Assembly: GCA_028023455.1 (NCBI GenBank)
Contig: JAQFVV010006449.1
Coordinates: forward strand, 124,001-188,000
Length of the DNA stretch: 64,000 bases
Direction: 5' to 3'
Origin: Epiperipatus broadwayi
Lineage: Eukaryota > Onychophora > Udeonychophora > Euonychophora > Peripatidae
Shown: piece by piece, positions 1-12,068 of the stretch
Numbering within the stretch: the stretch's first letter is position 1
Layout: each line of letters opens with the position of its first letter
Notes under the pieces: generated by a model
What the model saw: only the letters and a program-made list of their open reading frames with translations
Databases searched by the model: none
What the model was told of the DNA's origin: nothing
Program-made: the position numbers and the translations under genes

Positions 1-672
1 TAGTTAAGACTTATAATTCAATGTGTATGCATATTTGCTATATTCTTATGATATTTTTTACATTATTATTTTATTTCACTTTTTTTTTTAAAAAACCGCA
101 AACGTGTTTATTTGTAATTTTTATTTATATAGATTTTTTAAAATGCATAATGAGATTGTAAAAAGAAAAAAATTGAAATGATGAAATATTCCAACATGTG
201 TGTAATTTTGAAATTGAAGTTTCATTAATTATTTTTCTCTGTTAACACATTAAGCAGGGGGCAAGTCATTGTTTTACTAGGTGTAAAAAAAGCCTAAAGG
301 TATTTTTTAGTGAATAAACAAATTTTATTTTATTTTAAATCCTAAATTATTTCAGCTAGAGAAAAGAATTGTTGAAGTTTCTGTTAATGAAGATGGAGAC
401 AAATATCTAGTTTAATTAACAAAATGTATTTTTAATTTCCAATTTGGTGTATTGGGATTATAAGAAAATGTATTATATATTACATTTTTTTTTATTTTTA
501 TGTTGAATCAGATAGTAGTCTAAGTGGATACAGAAATTTAATTAAAAAGAAAAATTATTCAGATTAATTAGGCAATTCATGCATTGTCTGAATCGATTAA
601 TAAAAAAATTCAAAATTAACTAATTGAATGTTTCTTAGAGGGGGACCTGAATTGGGAATGTAATGAGTGGAA

Positions 673-679
673 TATATAA
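673..679 (+). promoter_or_regulatory. TATA-like box in E1 5' LTR
   Basis: TATATAA, conserved at the matching place of the 3' LTR (about 7548-7555) within otherwise diverged copies. It lies about 480 bases upstream of the place where the related E4 LTR has a short ATG reading frame. Promoter function is inferred from position and motif only. Confidence 0.4.
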
Positions 680-1460
680 GCTATTCGCCAGGTACTCGAG
701 GATGTGAACTTACAAAGAGACAGAGACAAACACTCAGTCATTCAGTGAGTTATATACATTTTTAATGATGGTGAAGAGCAAGTTTCCAAATGATTTTGGA
801 CTACAAAATATTACTAGTGCTATGCAGAACTGTTCTTATTGGAGAGTTTATATTGGAAAAGAAAGGTAAAATAGAATCATTACCAAAGCTGTATAATTGT
901 TTCATACCTGGGAGTTCACAAAGCAAGAAAAAAATCCTACTATTAGTATGGTGACCATAGTGAAAGAAAGTGTGACAGAATGTTAATGACACCATAGCCA
1001 ACTCACACTAAAAAGTGAATGATCACTGACCACTGAAGAATAAATTAAATTAAGCTTGAAGAAGCAACACATTTATATTCTCATCCTTGAAATGATCATG
1101 GGATGGTAACATTATTCAGCCAGACTGCCCAGCTTTGCTCTTGTTGTCAAAAATGGAGTCTCCCAAATCCAACCACTAAATGATGATGAAGACTGATAAA
1201 TAGTGCTGTGTTCAAGTAAAATCCTCACCACTTTGGATTAATGGATGAATAGCCTACTCAGAGAGCCCAAGAAGTATGATGCTTAAAGTCTTTATAGGGT
1301 ACACTCTATTTTTATTAATTTAATATTGATAGTAGTGTGTAATATATATCGTTCATCTACATATTTCTTTACATAAAAATATAAATCATATTTAATGAAT
1401 TATTTATTGTTAGTGTAATCTGATAATGTGCAAAGTTATTTATAAGTTTTTAGACCACAT

Positions 1461-1480
1461 TCTCTCTCTCTCTCTCTCTC
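1461..1480 (+). repeat. (TC)10 microsatellite
   Basis: Perfect TC dinucleotide run inside the E1 5' LTR; absent from the matching place in the 3' LTR (about 8320). Confidence 0.9.
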
Positions 1481-2135
1481 ATTTATTTTGATTTGTTTTT
1501 TTTTTTTTGTTTTTTTTTTTAAACTACTTTTCTTTTATCGAAATGACTTTATTATATGATAGTATGTCTTCTGCATTAGGGGTTATTATTATTGTATTTA
1601 TCTTTGATTGTAAGTGGTGAAGGGATACTGGGTTTAATAAATATGTATTTAATGATTTTTAGAGTTGTCTTCCTGCTTTGATATTTTATTAGTTTGCTTT
1701 CTCTAACAAAATAATTAGGTAAGTAAGCAAATTTTTCAATCCACATTTTTTTAACTGGGATAAATAGAACACTGAGCTGGCATATGGGATAACAATTTAT
1801 TGAGATTTAATCATTTTGTCATTAGGGTATTTATGTTTATTAGATTTTTTTTGTTTTTATCAAATTTCACATAATTATTGACTTTGCCTATCCTTTCATG
1901 AGGAGATTTTTTCTTCTTTCTTGGAGTGGTGCAAGGGGTTGTAACTAAAATGAATTCTTCAAAGATATGTAAGAGTCAATACTTTAATAACCATCTTTAT
2001 GAATGTATGAGTGCAATTGTAAAAGGGTTTAAAATTGCTCCTTATCCTGGCATGCCACCATATTTTTGGGGGGTTTAATATGTATGCATTCTCATGTCAA
2101 CAGGGTTTGGATAAACAGGTACAGAAGGAAAATTT

Positions 2136-2155
2136 TGGTGCCTAATGGGTTGGGC
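2136..2155 (+). other. Decayed primer-binding site, tRNA-Lys type (E1)
   Basis: TGGTGCCTAATGGGTTGGGC resembles the tRNA-Lys(1,2) PBS TGGCGCCCAACGTGGGGC with several C-to-T changes and a two-base insertion. It sits just inside the inferred LTR end, where a PBS belongs, and matches the cleaner PBS of E3. Confidence 0.45.
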
Positions 2156-3010
2156 CTGGTCCAAAATTGTCAGAATATGAAAAATATACCCACTGAATGT
2201 AATTACAAAAAAGCTCGCAAAATCTGAGTGTTAAAGAATTTTTTTTAAATATAGAAAAGATTATGCAAAAAAACGTTAAGGATTAGGATTTTTTATAAAT
2301 AAGAATTCTAAACTTTGTTTTGTTTTTGAAGTGACTTTGGTCACTACAATAATACTGATTTAGATTATTTTATTGTATATACATATTTGAAATGAAAAAA
2401 AAAAAAAGATAATCAAAAAAAAGTTAGATAAATCAATTGTTAGACAAATAAATTAATTGCAGTATATAAATGTAAACTATGTATAGGTATAAAAATGGTT
2501 GGTGGACTTCAGAAGTAAATTTTTTATATAAAAAAGTAAAGCTTAATGTTGAGTAATGTGAAATTTTGAAATACTGTTGATAAAAAAAATTTTGATGGCA
2601 TGTAATGTTTATAATCACAATGGCGTTCATGATTAGTTTTTTGTGTCCTAAAACACTTTCAATACTTATATAGTTTAATGTTGGACCATTTGTTTTTATA
2701 TTGTATTTTATTAGTGTTTGAATGATGATGTCAAAAAATAAATTTTCTTATTTACAGTCAATAACAGACTAATGGATCACAGAACAGAAGGGGATATTTA
2801 TGATAGTTGGAATAAATGAATCTAGGTGTAGTGTGTGCTGATTATTCATATAAGCAAAAATATAGCAAATAAAAGTAGTGTTAAACAATAGTTTTAGTAG
2901 TAAAAAATATATATAATAGCCCAATTGTATAGCAAAGCAAGAAAAAAAATAATTAAGATCAATGCTGTACATTTGGACAAGATCACATTACACAAAACAA
3001 GAAAAAAAAT

Positions 3011-4640
3011 ATGAGTGAGAATTGTGACAATATGAATGGAGAAACAGATGAAGGAAGCCAGCCTAAAAGGTCTGAAAGTGAAGTAGAGGCCATATTGGAG
3101 CTGCAAAGAGAGGAGAAACCCAGAGGAGGAAAAAAAAACCTGGTGATGATGATGGAAATGGTTTTTTTAGTACTGTAAAACTTGGCCTGAGCCAGATATC
3201 AAAGGAAATAAAAGACAGTAAAACAAGATGTATAATCAAATAAAAGAAAGGTTGGAAGAAATAGTATGAGACATAGCTAAAAGGTTCAATGACCTAAGAA
3301 AAGAAGTGTCATCAGTGATGGAAATGAGACTTTGAAGTATAGAGAAAAAATGTAGGGACCTCTATCAGGTTGACGGTTGATTTATATTTTTTATAGTTCA
3401 AATCCAGCCATAAGGTGGACTGTTGATTTTATTCTGATTTATTGTACTGATTTGTTTATTTCCATCATTAATGATTATGAATGGTAGGTTGGAAGAGATC
3501 CAGACAAGCCAGCAAGTAAAAGAAAGTGGATTGTGAGGTAAAATGATAAGAAATAGACAAAAAGGTAGAAGAAATGGTAAAAAGTTACAGCAACAGGTTA
3601 GAGAAATTCGAAATGTGTGTAATGGGAACGATGATCAAATAGGGAATCTGTGCCAGACAGTTAGCTGAATTGAGTCACAGATGGTAGAACCACAGGTATT
3701 TCTACTATTAAAAAACTGAAAATGATAGTTCATAAGATACAGATTAGAATAAAGGAGATGGGCTGAAGGATGGAGGATCTAAGTACAGGCAGGCAAGAAA
3801 AATGACAGAGGATGATGTAATATATGTAAAAATGGATGTTGGATATCAGGATAGGAGTGCTTTGTCCAAAGAAGGTCAGAAACAAGATAGTTGAAAAGAT
3901 GGAAAAGTAAAACTTAGGCAGTAAGAGGTTGGAGAGGTTAAGATGGAAGAAGAGAGGGGTCACTTGCATCAATTTAACATTAGCCACTTCTTAATCATTA
4001 GAATGTTTGAAGGAAAAACAGGGGATTCTCTGTTGGAGCATATTAGCAGCTTGGAAAAATACTTCAGCATTAACCAAATGATAGAGACATATGAACTGAC
4101 CATTACTTGTAACCATCTACTGGGTGATGCCCACTCATGGTGAAATTTTTGTTTAATTTACTGGTGATCTTTAATGGCTATAAAGAAGTGCTGCTAAGAA
4201 ATTTCTGGAGTGAAGAGCACCAGGAAACCATTATATATCAGAAGATGCAGAAAAAATAAAGTGCAAATGTGGGAGAAAACTATCTCAAGCTTTCCAGCAG
4301 GAGGTAGCCAAGTTAAGAACATTGAATGCATTTCACATGTTGGAAGGCCAGATTATAAAGATAATATGCCACAATTTATCTCTTTTAGAATAGAGCAAAT
4401 GCTTTTCTTAGCCAACACAAATTCAATAAAGTCCATGGTTGAACAACCAGTGGATATCATCCAGCAGGGCCATCTTTCTGATAGAACCCATGAAAATATT
4501 GGCATCAATGCTATGGTCTGAAGAGGAAACAAGTATACATAGGAACACTGTCTTTGGTATGAAAGGATGCATTACAGAAACCCCAAACCAATGCCAGATG
4601 ATAACCATGTGGAAATAGAAATCCAGGAACTTTTATAAAA
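3011..4640 (+). pseudogene. Broken gag of E1
   Basis: Gag is the capsid polyprotein of LTR elements. An acidic N-terminal frame opens at 3011 and runs 55 codons to 3178. A Lys/Glu-rich coiled-coil-like part follows in several frames (3180-3940). A capsid-like part follows at 3943-4143, with FEGKTGDSLLEHISSLEKYF and, downstream, a CNHLLGDAHSW block ending in a stop. Another frame (about 4188-4255) then gives a NFWSEEHQE block, typical of Ty3-type gag, and 4210-4521 gives a further frame. A CLWYERMHYRNPKP stretch follows near 4545-4590. The same block order appears on the minus strand at 26297-27346 and 19390-20420. At least three shifts and stops make it non-functional. Assignment to gag rests on block resemblance. 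Confidence 0.55.
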
Positions 4641-5495
4641 AGTGAAAGGAAAGGGGCTCAGACTATCTTTGCCTAGGCCAGAGTGTAGCAAAAATGGCAA
4701 TTAAAATGTGACAATCAGTGGAGTTGTTTGGTCATGCCATTTGAGGGACAGATGTGTGGAGTTTAGTTGTCTGGGTATTGTGTATGTAGGCCAGTCTTTG
4801 TCTTCTGTGCCCTAGGGTTAGAGATGGTGAGAGTACAGAGGAATGGCTGGAAGTCTGTGTGGTTTAGAAGGTTTATGATGCTATGGAAGAGTATATACAG
4901 ATGGTAAATTGCTCTGGCACTTATTTTTCCATTGCAAAACACCATGTAAGCTTCAATAAGGAATGATCATGGATGCAGTGGTTGGAAAAAGATGAAAATT
5001 TCTCTTAGACAAATTCTTTGATAAATGCAAAATAACCTGTAATTCTCAATAAAGAATGGGCAGGGTTGCATTTACTCAAATTTATATTACAGTAGGGCTC
5101 TTGGTTTTGAAAGACCTCCCTTTTTATCTTAAGGTGTAGTCATTTGACTCTCATATCTTACTTTGCTTGGCTGTTATAGAGTTCTAAATGTAGCAGGGAT
5201 CTTTATTGTATGTTTCTGTGTCTCTTAGTGTTTCTGGCCTGGTGAGGATGGGAGGTCGATACCATCTTGGCCTGGTATATCAATGCTTGGGAGATGGGGT
5301 TCCACATCTCAAGCTATTTGACATCACATTTTCTGCTAAAGATCCATGTAGATAAAAAGGGATTTGAACATAAATGTTTTCTTTTGATATGATTGATTAT
5401 TTTAGATTATAAAAAGGGGAAATTTTTTTAAGTAAAAATGATGTAATTAATGAGTAAAAGACATAAAATGATAACCCCATTTAAACTTTTCATTT

Positions 5496-5507
5496 GGGAG
5501 GAGGTAT
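5496..5507 (+). other. Polypurine tract of E1
   Basis: GGGAGGAGG, then TAT, then TGTG, the inferred start of the 3' LTR. E2 has the same arrangement (GGAAGGGGGTAT before TGTG), which supports both LTR borders. Confidence 0.6.
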
Positions 5508-5859
5508 TGTGTTGGGCACAAATCATATGGGCAATTATAATGTGGTATTAAAGAAACTAATGGCTTAAAATATGTAAGAAACCCATTAAAGAGGGGTGTA
5601 TACTATCTACATAACTTGACAATTAGACGTTATAAAATAAGTAAGAGGAGTCTGCAGATATATCACTCTCACACACAAGAATAAAGCCAATAGTGAAGGC
5701 TTAGAATTCAATGTGTAGACATATTAGGGTACTTGAGTATTAACATTGTCATGTAGAAAGATAGGAGGCCTTTTTACCCCCAAAATAAATGTGAAATATC
5801 ATAACAATGTCAAATTGAAAAAAATAATCCCTTTGAGTATACATCAAAATGTGCTTTTT

Positions 5860-6045
5860 ATTAACAATATTTTTTTCAATGCAATCTTTTTGTGTAATAC
5901 TTTGACATCCTTCCAGTTATTTGTTGTATTTTTCATTGTGAAAACATGTTTTTTTTAATCAACAATATTTTTTTGTTTTCTATGGGATTTTTTTGTAATA
6001 CTTCAACATTTTCAGTTATTTATCATATTTTTCATTAATGTCCAA
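5860..6045 (+). repeat. Two-copy tandem duplication, about 95 bp
   Basis: 5860-5956 and 5957-6045 share the order: AACAATATTTTTTT, then a TTTTTGTGTAATACTT-like block, then CAGTTATTT and TATTTTTCATT. A similar diverged pair lies near 6545-6710 (AAGTTGTCCATATTTGTG versus AAGTTGTACATATTTGTT). These lie in the upstream part of the E1 3' LTR, where enhancer-like repeats are common. Confidence 0.6.
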
Positions 6046-6127
6046 AGTATTCACAAGGGAAAGTGGATGTTTAATGGCTTATGTACAGACAAATGTTTTA
6101 TATAAAAATGTAATAAAAGTGTAATAA

Positions 6128-6129
<2 letters not shown>

Positions 6130-6174
<45 letters not shown>
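6130..6174 (+). repeat. (TA)n microsatellite
   Basis: About 22 perfect TA units within the E1 3' LTR. Confidence 0.95.
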
Positions 6175-6177
<3 letters not shown>

Positions 6178-6770
6178 AGTTTTTGGTTTAAATTCTTTAT
6201 TAAAAATGTTTATTAGCAGTTTTATAAAAATCCCAGCATTCTTTGCAATCACATGGTTTTTGGAGTGCAAAATTTACTGCAGATCTCCATTTTATGTGGT
6301 AATAGTTCTTACAAAAAATTTGTTTTTAACATGTAACATGTTAAGTGTCTCAAGCATATAGTTAATGTATTCTTTGTCCAAATTACTTAAAAATCAAAAT
6401 CATTTACTGTTTGTTTGGTGTATATTTAAACTATTTTTGATTAATGTTGCCATTATTGTAATATCATATTTTATATTTTATTTTAAATCATATTCTTAAA
6501 AGTTATTAGTTTTTTAACATCACATTTTTTTCAAGTCACTTTTTTTTTATTAATGTTAGAAAGTTGTCCATATTTGTGAAAGGCACATTTTTTTTTTTGG
6601 GGGGGGACTTGTTCATAACGAAATTTTATCTTAAATATTATTAAGAGTTATTTGTTACTGTTGAAAGTTGTACATATTTGTTAAAGCCATATTTATTTGA
6701 AATGTCGTTCATAAAAGTTTTTTGTTAATGTAAGTTTTACTATTTTTTTACTATTACTTCTTTTTAGTCC

Positions 6771-6899
6771 TGCAACATGGAGCATGTATAAGACTTAGTG
6801 TGTCTGTTGGCATTTGTATCACCCTCGTGATAACTTTAAGATCTATATTGATATGAACATGAACAGGCACACTAGATCTAATACATACTACATGTTGCA
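6771..6899 (+). repeat. Imperfect inverted repeat, arms about 42 bp
   Basis: The left arm 6771-6813 (beginning TGCAACATG) pairs with the right arm 6858-6899 (ending CATGTTGCA) with about seven mismatches across a roughly 44-base loop. It lies at the right edge of the 1.2 kb block missing from the 5' LTR. Confidence 0.7.
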
Positions 6900-8423
6900 C
6901 CTTTAATGCTCAAGTATCCATATAATCTATATGCTTATGATAATTTTTTTAATTATTATTTGATTTGATTTTTTTTAATGAAATGCAAAAATGTTTGTTT
7001 GTGCTTACTTAATGAGTTTGTAAAAAGAAGAAAATGAAAATGATTAAATGTTACAACATGTGTGTAATTTTGAAATCGAAGTTTTATTTGTTATTTTTCT
7101 CTATAAATGCATTAATCAGAGGGGGGGACATTGTTCTACAACATTTAAGAAAAGCCTAAAGGCCTTTTTTTAGTAAATAACCAATTTTGTTTTTTTTACA
7201 CCCTACATTATTTCAGCTAGACAAAAGAATTCACTGAGACTTATGCTAATGTGTGTGGAGAGAAATATCTAGTTTAATTAACAAAATGTATTTTTAACTT
7301 TAATTTGGTGCAATCAGATTATAAGAAAATGTCTTATATATATAAATTATTTTATTTTTGTGTTAAATCAGATTGTGGTCTGAGTGAATACAGAAATTTA
7401 ATTAAAACTGAAAATTCTTCAGATTAATTAGGTGATTGTGTAGGAATGTTTCATGCATTGTCTGAATCAATTAATAAAAAAAATTCAAAATTATCTAATT
7501 AAATGTTTCTTAGAGAGATAGCTGGATTGGGAATGTAATGAAGGAGCTATATAAACTATTCACCAAGTGCTTGAGGACTTGAACTTACAAAGAGACAGAG
7601 TGACAAACAGCCAATCAGTGAGTTATATATTTTTTTTATAATGCTGGTGAAGAGCAAGTTTCCAAATGATTTTGGACTACAAAATTATTACTAGTGCAGT
7701 GCAGAACTGTTCATAACAGAGAGTTTGTTATATTGGAAAGAAAAGTAAAATAGAATCATTACCATGGGAGTTTACATATCAAGAAGAAAAGCCTACTATT
7801 AGTGTGGTGACAAGAGTTAAAGAAACTGCATGGCAGAAATTTAACATGCCATAGCCAACTTACAGTAAATAGTGGATGATTGTTGACCACTAAATTAAAT
7901 TAGGCTTGAAGATGTAACACATTTATATTCCTGTTCATGAAATGGTCATGGGGTAGGAACCCTATTCAACGTGCGCACCCAGCTCAGCTCCTGCTGTCAA
8001 AAATGTAGTCTTTTTAAACCAATCACCAAATGATGATTAGGACTGGTAAATAGTGCTGTGCTCAAGTAAAGTCATTGCCACCCTGGATGAATGAATGAAT
8101 AGCCCACTCAGAGTGCCCAGAAAAGTATGATGCTTAATGAGTTTATAGAGTATGCTATTTTTTATTCACTAATAATGATTCTTTGAAAATATTGATATTA
8201 TTGTGTAATATATATCATTCATTTACATATTTCTTTTTGAAATAATATTAAATCATATTTATGTATTATTTATTGTTTTTATAATCTATTCATGTGCAAG
8301 GTTATATGTTCTCTGACCACTATCTCACTTATTTCAATTTCTTTGTTTTTTTTTATGTTTTGAAACTATATTTCTTTTATTGAAATTACTTTATTATATG
8401 ATAGTATTTCTTCTGCATTGGGG

Positions 8424-8636
<213 letters not shown>

Positions 8637-8811
8637 GTATTTATCTTTGATTGTAAGTCATGAAGAAGGGATATTGGATTTAATAAATATTTATTTAATG
8701 ATTTTTAGAGTTGGCTTACAGCTTTGATATTCTATTTATTTGCTTTCTCTAACAAAATAATTAGGTAATTAAGCAAGTCTTTCAATCCAAATTTTTAAAC
8801 TGGGATCAAAG

Positions 8812-9311
8812 NNNNNNNNNNNNNNNNNNNNNNNNNNNNNNNNNNNNNNNNNNNNNNNNNNNNNNNNNNNNNNNNNNNNNNNNNNNNNNNNNNNNNNNNN
8901 NNNNNNNNNNNNNNNNNNNNNNNNNNNNNNNNNNNNNNNNNNNNNNNNNNNNNNNNNNNNNNNNNNNNNNNNNNNNNNNNNNNNNNNNNNNNNNNNNNNN
9001 NNNNNNNNNNNNNNNNNNNNNNNNNNNNNNNNNNNNNNNNNNNNNNNNNNNNNNNNNNNNNNNNNNNNNNNNNNNNNNNNNNNNNNNNNNNNNNNNNNNN
9101 NNNNNNNNNNNNNNNNNNNNNNNNNNNNNNNNNNNNNNNNNNNNNNNNNNNNNNNNNNNNNNNNNNNNNNNNNNNNNNNNNNNNNNNNNNNNNNNNNNNN
9201 NNNNNNNNNNNNNNNNNNNNNNNNNNNNNNNNNNNNNNNNNNNNNNNNNNNNNNNNNNNNNNNNNNNNNNNNNNNNNNNNNNNNNNNNNNNNNNNNNNNN
9301 NNNNNNNNNNN
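8812..9311. other. Assembly gap (500 N)
   Basis: Exactly 500 N, a conventional placeholder length, so the true distance is unknown. It separates the unfinished E1 3' LTR from a truncated Penelope copy. Confidence 0.99.
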
Positions 9312-9660
9312 GAAATTGTATCAAAAACTATATTTTTTGAATGAAATGGAACAAAATTTGGGCCTTTACCAAGAATATCTAATTGTCTATCATTTAACTT
9401 TAAATCCAGTAAGATTAACAACTCTATCCTCAGAAACATTATTCTCATAACCTTTATCACTACAATAAACTTTATTAACTTTCCCAAACAACCACTTTAA
9501 TTTTCTCTTCATATTTTTTACAATATAAATTTGACCTATTCTGTCTAAACTGTCTCATAAAAAATTCAAAATTGAATAATTAAAATCTTGCCTCCTTTCT
9601 AAATAAAATCTATTCCTTTATATAGATAAATAAATTTATAAAACCTTACAAAATTATCTT

Positions 9661-9924
9661 TTAAAAACTATTCAATATATATGTTTGTAACTTAAAAACT
9701 AAATTTTTATTTTGAATCAACTTTTTATTTTTACTAAAATTAATAACACAACACCTAGGAAAAACACTAAATTCCCTACATTTTTTAAGAAAATAAATCT
9801 GCCATCTTAAAGATTCTATCTTATCACTCAATTTAGACAAATTTTTAATCCTTCTAATATCATTAAATGGAAAATTATTAAAAATTAAGCTCCACAAACC
9901 CATACTAAATACCCAAATTACCAA
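9661..9924 (-). pseudogene. N-terminal fragment of PLE protein (copy III)
   Basis: 87 codons. The stretch KKCREFSVFPRCCVINFSKN is identical to the N-terminal part of copy II (10952-11542), placing it at the start of the PLE reverse transcriptase. It breaks around LQTYILNSF, where one A fewer in an A-run (relative to copy II) shifts the frame. The remaining N-terminal part is readable in another frame to 9312. The initiation codon is uncertain: the frame extends upstream of the KKCREF block, and the ATG of GLWSLIF is one candidate. Confidence 0.6.
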
Positions 9925-10134
9925 TACTCTTATAAATTAAAACCCAATAAAACTCTACACACTTCTATATATATAATATAACTAAATAAACACAAATATA
10001 CTCTTTCAACCCAAACTCACACAACAAACATAATATACATAAATGACATTCCAATATATCAATAATTAAAAAACAAAAAACAAAAATAACTATATCAATA
10101 ATAAAATGTCTATAATAAATATCAATAATAAAAT

Positions 10135-10137
10135 ATC

Positions 10138-10177
<40 letters not shown>
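10135..10177 (+). repeat. (AAT)n microsatellite in PLE leader
   Basis: About 13 units; the same site in copy II (about 11875-11898) has about eight. Length differences between otherwise near-identical copies indicate microsatellite slippage. Confidence 0.9.
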
Positions 10178-10180
<3 letters not shown>

Positions 10181-10263
10181 TCTTTACACTACATCAGCAA
10201 AACTACTCTTAAACTCAAAAAACTCATTAAAATGTAAACATTACAAGCATAAAGCTAAACTAG

Positions 10264-10863
10264 TCAATATAAAATCAAAACTACCCCAAATCTAAAATTA
10301 AACCAGACCAGAATAAAAATAATATCTTCCAATAACAAAAGCAAATCTTTAATTACCTTAATTTTATTTTTTGATAAAGAACTTTTCTTAATCAATACAG
10401 ACAAAAGAACATCAATACTGCTTAACCTATTAACAGACTGATATATATTTTCAATATCTAAACTTCCAAATACCCAACTACTTTCCATTTTAAAATTATT
10501 AATCTTATCAAAAGCCTCAAAAGAAGAAGAAACTGTGTACTGACCAAAATCAACAAATTGTTTTAAAAAATTATTCAAGAATCTAGAAATACCTTCTACA
10601 ACACTACCTGTAAAATCAAAAATAAATCTTAAAGGAAAACCATCTTTATGAGTTTTAATATTCACAAACACCTTAGCTGATGTAAAATCATTAGGATAGC
10701 ATTTTAAATAATCTACTCTATTAAAAATTTTTAAATTAACCATTTTCTTCATAATATCTATCAATTTTCTTTTAATCAAATTACCTGGATTTTTATCTAA
10801 CAACATATATTTACCATTATTTAATTCTCTATCCATTTTCTCTTTGAAATCATCTCCTTTCAT
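10264..10863 (-). pseudogene. PLE reverse transcriptase fragment, truncated (copy II)
   Basis: 199 codons covering the early RT blocks: KTHKDGFPLRFIFDFTGSVV (the fingers region common to Penelope and telomerase RTs) and GSLDIENIYQSV (block with the first catalytic Asp). The last 19 or so residues are translated tail sequence. GYIISP and YVDD, present in copy I, are missing, so no active enzyme is possible. It is preceded by a one-T insertion near 10975 that separates it from 10952-11542. Confidence 0.75.
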
Positions 10864-11875
10864 AATAACAAACCTACCAGCTTTGTCTTCACGAGAAATT
10901 ATTACATCATTAGCAATTAACCTATTTTTAAGATGTTTAATCTCAGCAGGATTAATAACAAATTTTTTCTTTCCTTTTTAAACTTTTATTCAAAATCGAT
11001 TGAATACCAACTTTCTGCTCATCACTCAAATTACTAGATTCAATAGACGAAATTGTATCAAAAACTATATTTTTTGAATGAAATGGAACAAAATTTGGGC
11101 CTTTACCAAGAATATCTAATTCTCTATCATTTAACTTTAAATCCGTAAGATTAACAACTCTATCCTCAGAAACATTATTCTCATAACCTTTATCACTACA
11201 ATAAACTTTACTAACTTTCCCAAACAACCACTTTAATTTTCTTTCATATTTTTTACAATATAAATTTGACCTATTCTGTCTAAACTGTCTCATAAAAAAA
11301 TTCAAAATTGAATAATTAAAATCTTGCCTCCTTTCTAAATAAAATCTATTCCTTTTATATAGATAAATAAATTTATAAAACCTTACAAAATTATCTTTTA
11401 AAAAACTATTCAATATATATGTTTGTAACTTAAAAACTAAATTTTTATTTTGAATCAACTTTTTATTTTTACTAAAATTAATAACACAACACCTAGGAAA
11501 AACACTAAATTCCCTACATTTTTTAAGAAATAAATCTGCCATCGTAAAGATTCTATCTTATCACTCAATTTAGACAAATTTTTAATCCTTCTAATATCAT
11601 TAAATGGAAAATTATTAAAATTAAGCTCCACAAACCCATACTAAATACCCAAATTACCAATACTCTTATAAATTGAAACCCAATAAAAACCTACACACAC
11701 TTCTATATATATAATATAACTAAATAAACACAAATATACTCTTTCAACCCAAACTCACACAACAAACATAATATACATAAATGACATTCCAATATATCAA
11801 TAATTAAAAAACAAAAAACAAAAATAAATATATCAATAATAAAATGTCTATAATAAATATCAATAATAAAATATC

Positions 11876-11907
<32 letters not shown>

Positions 11908-12045
11908 TCTTTACACTACATCAGCAAAACTACTCTTAAACTCAAAAAACTCATTAAAATGTAAACATTACAAGCATAAAGCTAAACTAGTCAATATAAA
12001 ATCAAAACTACCCCAAATCTAAAATTAAACCAGACCAGAATAAAA
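10311..12045 (-). mobile_element. Penelope-like element, copy II (internally deleted)
   Basis: On the minus strand: leader (12045-11543), N-terminal region (11542-10952), and reverse transcriptase to the LLLLLED block. It then jumps directly into tail sequence (ATTATTTTTATTCTGG), skipping the catalytic YVDD part and the whole endonuclease. Against copy I the RT part differs at about five of 660 positions, so the copies are very young. Leader sequence follows the tail of copy I without a break, the head-to-tail tandem arrangement typical of Penelope elements. Confidence 0.8.
10952..11542 (-). pseudogene. PLE protein N-terminal region (copy II)
   Basis: 196 codons with KKCREFSVFPRCCV, a basic/aromatic region, then LNDRELDILGKGPNFVP. 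The L..E...L..G..F.P block is a hallmark seen upstream of the RT domain in Penelope-type proteins. It extends beyond copy I at the N-terminus, which shows copy I is 5'-truncated. It ends after KRKEKICY because of one extra T in a T-run at about 10970-10976; the RT continues in the next frame. Confidence 0.75.
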
Positions 12046-12068
12046 ATAATATTAAAACACAACCTAAG

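Larger units (their letters stand above)
1..2123 (+). mobile_element. 5' LTR of LTR retrotransposon E1 (left end outside window)
   Basis: Positions about 30-1770 align in direct orientation with 6925-8811, about 6.9 kb downstream, with a broken gag between them; this is an LTR pair. The rest, about 1750-2123, is absent from the 3' copy only because that copy enters the assembly gap. It matches, in reverse complement, the LTR at 20994-21400 and the palindrome core near 61000-61360. The LTR holds a TATA-like box at 673-679 and a (TC)10 run. Relative to the 3' LTR it lacks about 1.2 kb (counterpart 5740-6920). The right end is set near 2123, shortly before a PBS-like site. Copies differ at many positions, so the insertion is old. 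The exact right border is uncertain by about 10 bases. Confidence 0.72.
2124..5507 (+). mobile_element. Interior of LTR retrotransposon E1
   Basis: The 3.4 kb between the two LTRs holds a PBS-like site near its start, a broken gag in the middle and a polypurine tract at its end. I see no protease, reverse transcriptase or integrase motif in any frame. About 2160-3000 and 4650-5490 have no recognisable coding content. A possible splice acceptor (pyrimidine-rich stretch ending in ACAG at 2753-2757) lies upstream of the first gag frame. The element is either a gag-only derivative or has lost pol by deletion. Confidence 0.65.
9312..10310 (-). mobile_element. Penelope-like element, copy III (partial)
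   Basis: Nearly identical to 11049-12045. Read on the minus strand it holds the tail and leader region (about 10310-9925), an (AAT)n run, and the first part of the protein, in which 9924-9661 is one open stretch before a one-base shift. Coding stops at the gap, inside the block before the reverse transcriptase domain. It is the most downstream of three minus-strand tandem copies, so the cluster may continue into the gap. Confidence 0.8.

Noticed and set aside
8795-9487. 230- and 172-codon frames of mostly unknown residues
   Set aside because: They run across the N gap; only the short Penelope part at 9312-9487 is real.
10135-11898. Spaced direct repeats considered as a CRISPR-like array
   Set aside because: The repeats are whole Penelope units and (AAT)n runs, not short repeats with unique spacers; the genome is eukaryotic.
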